A DNA stretch of 40,297 nucleotides from Planctomycetota bacterium (GTDB taxonomy: Bacteria > Planctomycetota > Planctomycetia > Pirellulales > Thermoguttaceae): positions 1 through 40,297 of the forward strand of contig JAHIKV010000050.1 in the NCBI GenBank assembly GCA_018897395.1. The letters run 5' to 3'. Both the position numbers and the translations under genes were made by a program. The notes under the pieces were generated by a model that searched no databases, was not told the origin of the DNA, and saw only the letters and a program-made list of their open reading frames with translations. Each line of letters opens with the position of its first letter. Position 1 is the first letter of the stretch. Shown one piece after another: positions 30,681-35,980 of this stretch.

Positions 30681-32141
30681 CTATGCAACCGCTATTAAAT
30701 CATAACCTTTCGCGGCGACAACCTCACAGGCGACAATCTTCCCCGGCTCAAGCCCCTCGCCGGTCACGTAAACCTGTCCGTCCACCTCCGGGGCGTCGGC
30801 GTATCCGCGACCGATATAGGCATGTTCCCGGCCCGGCACGCGGCGGTCGATTATCGCCTCCAACCGTTTTCCCACCCACGAAGCATTCCACTCGAAGGTA
30901 ATCTCCTGCTGCACGGCCATCAGCCGGTCGCGGCGGGCCACTCTTACGTCTTTGGGTAGATGCCCATCAAGCTCCACGGAGGGGGTGCCCGGCTCATCCC
31001 GGAAGTCGAATACACCCAGCCGCTCGAACCGCCGCCGTCGGACAAACTCCACAAGCTCCTCGAATTGCTCCTCGGTTTCGCCCGGAAAACCGGTCATCAT
31101 TGTGGTCCGCAAGACGAGCGACTCGATCCGCTCGCGCAAGCGGTCGATCAGTTTTTTTGTATCCTCACGGCCGACGCGCCGTCTCATCCGCCGCAAAACC
31201 TCGTCGTTGATATGTTGCAAAGGGATGTCGAGATACGGCAGAATCCGTTTGCCCCCGGCGATCGTTTCGATCAACTCGTCCGTGACGTGCATCGGATACA
31301 GGTACATCAACCGTATCCAATCCAATCCCCGGACCTCGTCCAACCGGCGGAGGAGTTCGGCCAGCCGGGGACGGCCGTCGATGTCCAAGCCGTAGAACGT
31401 GGTATCTTGGGCCACCAAGACCAATTCCCGTACGCCGTCGGCGACCAACTCCTCGGCCTCGGCCGCCACCCGATCGATCGGCTTGCTGGAATATGGGCCG
31501 CGCATCCTCGGAATCGAACAAAAACTGCACAATCGGTTGCAGCCCTCGGCGATTTTCAGATAGGCCACGTGCGGCAATGTGATCCGCCGTCGATCGTTGT
31601 CCGTCAAGGGCGGGCTGGCCGGGGGTCGGAAGCGGGAAAAGGGGACGCAGCTAATTTGCCGGAACGGCCCGAAGGGTGCTTCGCACAAATTAGCTGCGTC
31701 CCCTTTTCCCGCCTCCAACTGACGCGCCGCCACGGCAATCTCGTCCCGGGCGAAAACGCCGATCAACTGATCCAACTCGGGATATTTCTCGAAAAGCGTC
31801 TCCCGGTCGCGCTCGGCAAGGCAGCCGGCGATAATCACCCACCGCAGCCGGCCCCGCTCCTTCAATCGCAACATCTCCTCGATCGTCTGATACGATTCAG
31901 CCCGAGCGTCGTCGATGAATCCGCAGGTGTTGACCACCGCCAGATCGGCGCCGTCCGCCTCGGCGACCATCCGGTAGCCCTCTCGATGCAACAGGCCGGC
32001 CATCCGCTCGCTATCGACCAGGTTCTTCGGGCAGCCGAGGCTTATCAGTGCGAAGGTGCGGCGGATATTTACTTTGCGTGCCGTCAATGGTTGTTCTAAA
32101 TAGAAATTGGGTTGCGTGATTCCGAGAGAAAATTCGTTCAT
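30681..32141 (-). CDS. rimO: Ribosomal protein S12 methylthiotransferase with repeat-derived insertion
   Basis: Radical-SAM enzyme that methylthiolates an aspartate of ribosomal protein S12. The 486-residue protein has the N-terminal MTTase domain with three cluster cysteines (SLGCPKNLVDSE, NTCGFIDDA, AGCLAER), the radical-SAM motif CNRLCSFCSIP, MMTGFPGETEEQF and a C-terminal TRAM domain. Residues about 144-170 (AGKGDAANLCEAPFGPFRQISCVPFSR) come from a palindromic element at 31632-31712. They sit in the linker between the MTTase and radical-SAM domains, a place where extra length should be tolerated. The segment LCEAPFGPFRQ matches the insert in PurL. All catalytic cysteines are intact. Confidence 0.96.
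   Translation of the reverse strand: MNEFSLGITQPNFYLEQPLTARKVNIRRTFALISLGCPKNLVDSERMAGLLHREGYRMVAEADGADLAVVNTCGFIDDARAESYQTIEEMLRLKERGRLRWVIIAGCLAERDRETLFEKYPELDQLIGVFARDEIAVAARQLEAGKGDAANLCEAPFGPFRQISCVPFSRFRPPASPPLTDNDRRRITLPHVAYLKIAEGCNRLCSFCSIPRMRGPYSSKPIDRVAAEAEELVADGVRELVLVAQDTTFYGLDIDGRPRLAELLRRLDEVRGLDWIRLMYLYPMHVTDELIETIAGGKRILPYLDIPLQHINDEVLRRMRRRVGREDTKKLIDRLRERIESLVLRTTMMTGFPGETEEQFEELVEFVRRRRFERLGVFDFRDEPGTPSVELDGHLPKDVRVARRDRLMAVQQEITFEWNASWVGKRLEAIIDRRVPGREHAYIGRGYADAPEVDGQVYVTGEGLEPGKIVACEVVAAKGYDLIAVA
31632..31712. repeat. Nested hairpin element inside rimO, 27-bp perfect arms
   Basis: Arms begin GCGGGAAAAGGGGACGCAGC (31632-31658) and are exactly complementary to 31686-31712. 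The 35-base core (31655-31689) folds into GCCG-GAA-CGGC, CC-GAA-GG and GTGC-TTC-GCAC. It is the reverse complement of the purL core at 32 of 35 positions; only the central three-base loop is flipped. The outer arms are unrelated beyond GGGAAAAGG. Confidence 0.95.
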
Positions 32142-32152
32142 TTTTTATTTTT

Positions 32153-32177
32153 GTTTAGCCCCCGCGTCCACGCGGGG
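32153..32177 (+). repeat. GTTTAGC half-element at the 3' end of the transposase gene
   Basis: GTTTAGCCCCCGCGTCCACG then CGGGG: family ends with a CCCCGCG/CGCGGGG stem. It supplies the transposase stop codon and its last residues, SPRGRGG. It is the inverted partner of 32817-32841. Confidence 0.93.
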
Positions 32178-32778
32178 AATGGAACTTCGGCACATAATCC
32201 CGCACAAATGCCCACCGTTGCGGCGATAACCCCGCCTTAACTGGATTCTCCTCAACGTATCGAATTCGACTGCGAACCTCGGCGGGCGCGTTCAAGTAGA
32301 CAAACCACCCGCCAACCACCCAAGGACTTGGAATCCGGCCGTTGGCCTGCCGGAAATCCCGCAATGGATGAATGTTTTCGGCCAACAGACGCCGCGTTGC
32401 GGCCCGTTTGAAAAAACCCGCCATGTACTCGGCAGTGCAATCGGATCGGCCAATCACAAAATGAACGTGGTCCGGCATGATAGAGCAAGCGAAGACCCCC
32501 AGTTTCAAGTCAGCGACGGCGATACCAAAAGCATCGGCAATTATAGATATTTGTTCTCCGTTGAAGGCAACAGGGGGATATTGCAGTTGCCGTTTCGCTT
32601 CCAGACGATGCGGATGGTCGTGTTTGCGGCCGGCCAAAGATTTTCGCGTGTTGACTTTTGTTGCGCCGCCGAAGGGTTTTAGATGGCCGGCCCAAACTTC
32701 GGTAGACCACGATCCTCGCGGATCGTTGGGGAGCCAAAATCCGTATGCGCCGAATATTACGTGGTAACCGATGACCAT
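32155..32778 (-). CDS. REP-associated tyrosine transposase (IS200-like Y1 HUH family)
   Basis: A 207-residue single-domain transposase. It starts MVIGYHVIFGAYGFWLPNDPRGSW and has the HUH metal motif in CSIMPDHVHFVIG. Family features GFFKRAATRRLLAEN and RIRYVEENPVKAGL follow. A tyrosine near the C-terminal half (probably in the RYVEENP stretch or just upstream) should be the nucleophile; I cannot assign it with certainty. RAYTs cut and join single-stranded hairpin-forming REP sequences. The gene is flanked by inverted GTTTAGC-family half-elements at 32153 and 32817, and the first provides its stop codon. ATG at 32778 is preferred to 32817, which lies in the flanking repeat. It is the only transposase in the window. 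Confidence 0.9.
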   Translation of the reverse strand: MVIGYHVIFGAYGFWLPNDPRGSWSTEVWAGHLKPFGGATKVNTRKSLAGRKHDHPHRLEAKRQLQYPPVAFNGEQISIIADAFGIAVADLKLGVFACSIMPDHVHFVIGRSDCTAEYMAGFFKRAATRRLLAENIHPLRDFRQANGRIPSPWVVGGWFVYLNAPAEVRSRIRYVEENPVKAGLSPQRWAFVRDYVPKFHSPRGRGG

Positions 32779-32816
32779 GCGGGGAGTGTAGTATGCGGCG
32801 AGTGTTGGTGCAATCA

Positions 32817-32936
32817 CCCCGCGTGGACGCGGGGGCTAAACGACAAGAAAATACATTCAGAAACGACGAAAAATACATTCAGAAACGACGAAAACGGATA
32901 TTCAGAATTGTTTAGCCCCCGCGTCCACGCGGGGGG
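32817..32936. repeat. Paired GTTTAGC-family half-elements with a 22-bp tandem repeat between them
   Basis: CCCCGCGTGGACGCGGGGGC then TAAAC (32817-32841) and its inverted copy GTTTAGCCCCCGCGTCCACG then CGGGGGG (32910-32936). Between them, ATACATTCAGAAACGACG repeats with a 22-base period (32851 and 32873) and a partial third copy, ATATTCAGAA. This is the 5' flank of the transposase gene; the gap to 33009 shows no gene. Confidence 0.93.
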
Positions 32937-33009
32937 AATAACGGCAACTTCCTCTTGCCCAATTACCCGGTTGCCGACATACTACGTCATCCTTTTTGAT
33001 GAGGTGGTA

Positions 33010-35682
33010 ATGGCATCCGCGACTGCTCGAAATAGTCAAGCTACGGCGAGTGGCGAATCATTCGCCGCCGTTCCTGCCCGGGCGGTGGTGATCCTTGTGG
33101 CCGGCATGGCGGCCGCGTGGTTTGCCGCCGGATCGACCGGCCTGCTCGGCCATCCATTGCGGCACACGCTGACCTGGATCGCGCTGGCCGTTGCGATCGT
33201 GGCCGCATGGCCGGTGGAAATACGCACATTTAGAATCTGGGCGGTTTTGGCCGTCGGAGTGATACTCGGATTCTCCTTCACCACGTCGCCGCTGCCGGCC
33301 GTAAACGTGCTGGCCGTCGCGGTGGTTCTGGCGGCGATCGCACAGGTCAGCCGCGGGGTGACCGCGAGGGTGGTCCTGCTCGGCGCGCTGGCCGCTACCG
33401 TGTTGGGATGCTTCCGTTTCGCCTGTGTCTCGATCCCGATTGTCCGGCACGCCGCCGACGGAGCCGGGTGTGCGTTGGGGCGATTGGCCGGTTGGTTGGC
33501 CGGCAGCCGTCTGGAAGTCGGCGCGACCTTCGGCGGAATCGACTTCCTGGTCCTTACGGCGGTCGTTTACGCGGGCTGGATGATCTGCACGCCTCCGCCA
33601 CGCCGAACACGCGCGATTTGGGCCGCCGCGGCAATCATCGTCGGACAGCTTGCATACCTGATCGTGCCGGCCAATTCGGAAAAGCTCCTCGCTCTTTTGC
33701 CCGAGACGATTGCCCCAATAGAAGAAGGCACTAACCACGTCGGCCTCTGGACGTTGAGCAACGGCCTGCGAACATTGATCCCCTGGAACCTGCCGTTGTT
33801 GGCGATGGCGATTCAGGGGGCGATTGTCGCGGTGATGGTCGGCTCGACGCGGTGGCTGCCGGTGGTCGAACTCGATCCGCGGGAATTGAAAAAGCAGCAA
33901 GAGAAGGAAAAGAAAGAGGACATCCCCGGCTCGGTGCTGGCGATGGACATGCTGTTCCGCTTCGGTCCGGCGTTGCTGGCCGTGGCGGCGGCGCTGTTCG
34001 CCACGCTGGCCGTAAACGGCTCGGACCTCGGCGGCAAGACGATCGTCGCCCACCAACGGGGATACATGCTCGACTGGCTCAAGCCGCGGTACGATTCCGA
34101 CGCCGAAGGCGATTACGGGATGTTGCCCGTGTTGGTGGAGAGCTTGGGCGGAAAGTTTGTCAAGTCGAAGGACCTCTCGGAGCAGGACCTTGCCGAAGCC
34201 GACGTTCTGCTGCTGATCCACGCGGACCGGTCCTGGCCGCGGGAAACGCTCCAGCGGATTTGGGATTACGTGCGCCGCGGCGGTTCGCTGTTGTTGGCGG
34301 CCGATCCGGCCGTCCGCGTAGGCGAATCCAGCAGCAGCTTCAACGACGTGCTCAAACCGCTGGCGATGCGGGTCCGCTTCGACACGGCCGTCGCCCGCGC
34401 CGGAAACTGGGAGCAATCTTACGAGGCCGCGTCGCATCCGGCCACCGTCGGTCTGAACGACTCGCGGAATCCGTTCGGTATGCAAACGGGTTCGTCGCTT
34501 GACGCCGGCTGGCTTGCCCGGCCGGTGCTGACCGGTCGCTGGGGATGGAGCGAACCGGGCAGCGACGCCGCCGCCAGCGGCATTTCGTCGTACAACGCCG
34601 GCGAACGCCTGGGAGACCTGACGTTGGCCGCCGAGCAACCCTTCGGCCGCGGGCGGGTCGTGGTCCTCGGCGGCACCGCCCCCTTGCACAACGAGATGCT
34701 CGCAAGCAGCTATCCCTTCGTCGGCCGGTTGTTGGGATATCTGGCCGATCGGCAGTCGAGTCCGTGGGTGCTTTGGCGGCAGTTGTGTGCGTTGGCCGTG
34801 TTGGCGGCGATGGTCGTGTTGTTGGCCTGCCGGCTGGAAGCGTGGCAAATGATCCTCACCCCCTCGGTGTTGGCCGTGGCGTTGATTTGGTCCACGGCGG
34901 CCGGATACTGGTCCGCGCGAGTGCTGCCCGACGGACGCCGCCGCTCGCTGAACAACGTCGCTTACGTCGATGCCTCGCACCTGGAATCTTACAGCAGCGA
35001 TACTTGGGCCGATCACGGAGTGGCCGGCCTGCTGCGCGCGCTGATGCGCCACGGCTATCTGCCGCTGATGGCGCCGGATCTGAAAGCGGACCGTCTGGAG
35101 CGTTGCGGGCTGTTGATTTCGATTGGCCCGGCCCGCTCGTTTTCGCCCGCCGAGCGCGACGCCCTCAGCGGTTTCGTCGGGGACGGCGGCACGTTGATCT
35201 GTCTGGTCGGCGCGGAGCAGGCCCGCCCCAGCGCGCCGCTGCTAAAGGATTTTGGGCTTCGAGTTCCATATTCGCCCGTCCCGCCGGGCGACGACGCCCG
35301 CGAACCGGAACCGTTCGGCGGCGGAATATCCGGTCGAACGTATAACGGAGACATTATAGGTCCCTTCCATGCGGCATGGCCGGTGGAGTCGACCGGCGAC
35401 GGAACCGAAAAACTCGTCTACTGGACCGAAGGCGAAAATGAGTGGGCTCTAGTTCTCAGACGGTCGAAAGGGAGGGGATCGTTCGTCGTTATCGGCGACA
35501 CGCATAATGCCGGCAACGCGAACAACGCATTCGACGAACAATCCTCGATCCGCTTCTGGCGATGGCTGCTCAGCCGCGTGGTCGCCGGCCAAGCGCCGTG
35601 GGAACCGCCGGCCGGTGACAACAAGGCCGAGGACGGCGTTTCGCGGCAGGAAGAAGAATCCGCTGAAGAAAGCGGCGATTGA
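33010..35682 (+). CDS. Large membrane protein with DUF4350/GATase-like domains
   Basis: An 890-residue protein. About eight hydrophobic segments occupy the first 320 residues (for example AVVILVAGMAAAWFAAGS, TWIALAVAIVAAWPV). A charged linker (KKQQEKEKKED) and further helices follow. Next comes a soluble part with VLVESLGGKFVKSKDLSEQDLAEADVLLLIHADRSW and VRRGGSLLLAADP, which resembles the DUF4350 or class-I glutamine-amidotransferase-like fold used in gliding and ABC-associated proteins. Two more helices (about 590-640) and a second such domain (LISIGPARSFSPAERDALSGFVGDGGTLICLV) complete it. Start ATG 33010 has GAGGTGG upstream. It lies just before a similar large protein. Function unknown; no enzymatic residues identified. 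Confidence 0.75.
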   Translation: MASATARNSQATASGESFAAVPARAVVILVAGMAAAWFAAGSTGLLGHPLRHTLTWIALAVAIVAAWPVEIRTFRIWAVLAVGVILGFSFTTSPLPAVNVLAVAVVLAAIAQVSRGVTARVVLLGALAATVLGCFRFACVSIPIVRHAADGAGCALGRLAGWLAGSRLEVGATFGGIDFLVLTAVVYAGWMICTPPPRRTRAIWAAAAIIVGQLAYLIVPANSEKLLALLPETIAPIEEGTNHVGLWTLSNGLRTLIPWNLPLLAMAIQGAIVAVMVGSTRWLPVVELDPRELKKQQEKEKKEDIPGSVLAMDMLFRFGPALLAVAAALFATLAVNGSDLGGKTIVAHQRGYMLDWLKPRYDSDAEGDYGMLPVLVESLGGKFVKSKDLSEQDLAEADVLLLIHADRSWPRETLQRIWDYVRRGGSLLLAADPAVRVGESSSSFNDVLKPLAMRVRFDTAVARAGNWEQSYEAASHPATVGLNDSRNPFGMQTGSSLDAGWLARPVLTGRWGWSEPGSDAAASGISSYNAGERLGDLTLAAEQPFGRGRVVVLGGTAPLHNEMLASSYPFVGRLLGYLADRQSSPWVLWRQLCALAVLAAMVVLLACRLEAWQMILTPSVLAVALIWSTAAGYWSARVLPDGRRRSLNNVAYVDASHLESYSSDTWADHGVAGLLRALMRHGYLPLMAPDLKADRLERCGLLISIGPARSFSPAERDALSGFVGDGGTLICLVGAEQARPSAPLLKDFGLRVPYSPVPPGDDAREPEPFGGGISGRTYNGDIIGPFHAAWPVESTGDGTEKLVYWTEGENEWALVLRRSKGRGSFVVIGDTHNAGNANNAFDEQSSIRFWRWLLSRVVAGQAPWEPPAGDNKAEDGVSRQEEESAEESGD

Positions 35683-35684
35683 GT

Positions 35685-35783
35685 TATTTAGCCCCGTATT
35701 TAGCCCCGGGTGAATACACCCGGGGCATTGTGCGCGACATGAAACCATCGCTCTCCCCGCCGTGTATTCACGGCGGGCTAAAT
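35685..35783. repeat. TTTAGC...GCTAAA palindrome pair with a different core
   Basis: TATTTAGCCCCG is duplicated (35685-35696 and 35697-35708). The left half then runs CCCGGGTGAATACACCCGGG and the right half CCCGCCGTGTATTCACGGCGGG before GCTAAA. The core is TGAATACA/TGTATTCA instead of CGTCCACG, but the ends are those of the same family. It directly follows the first membrane-protein gene. Confidence 0.92.
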
Positions 35784-35823
35784 GGCATAATTCCCCGACA
35801 CACTCGAACAGCATGAATACCTC

Positions 35824-35977
35824 TCGTTCCCACGCTCCGCGTGGGAACGGCGGATGGCACGGGCATTTTGCCGCCCCAACCGACGCAGAGCGTCGGGAAA
35901 CGCGGGTTCCCACGCGGAGCATGGGAACCAGGAACAACGCGGGTTCCCACGCGGAGCATGGGAACCAGGAAATTCGC
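35824..35977. repeat. TTCCCACGC/GCGTGGGAA repeats, with a 37-bp tandem duplication
   Basis: One CGTTCCCACGCTCCGCGTGG-type hairpin (35824-35849), a GACGCAGAGCGTC stem, then CGCGGGTTCCCACGCGGAGC-type units that repeat with a 37-base period (35901 and 35938). The block ends just upstream of the second membrane-protein start, so its ribosome-binding region is repeat-derived. The 35683-35980 gap contains only this and the previous element. Confidence 0.92.
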
Positions 35978-35980
35978 AAC

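Noticed and set aside
33058..35052. 664-codon minus-strand frame opposite the first large membrane protein
   Set aside because: His/Arg/Gln-rich sequence without hydrophobic or family pattern; the antisense of a GC-rich gene commonly stays open. The plus-strand frame has coherent membrane helices.
35901..35977. CRISPR-like pair of 37-base repeats
   Set aside because: Only two units, directly adjacent with no unique spacer, each palindromic, and no cas genes nearby.
35762..35980. Longer N-terminus for the second large membrane protein
   Set aside because: It would translate two repeat blocks (RSHAPRGNG, GSHAEHGNQ); the hydrophobic signal-anchor follows ATG 35981 directly.
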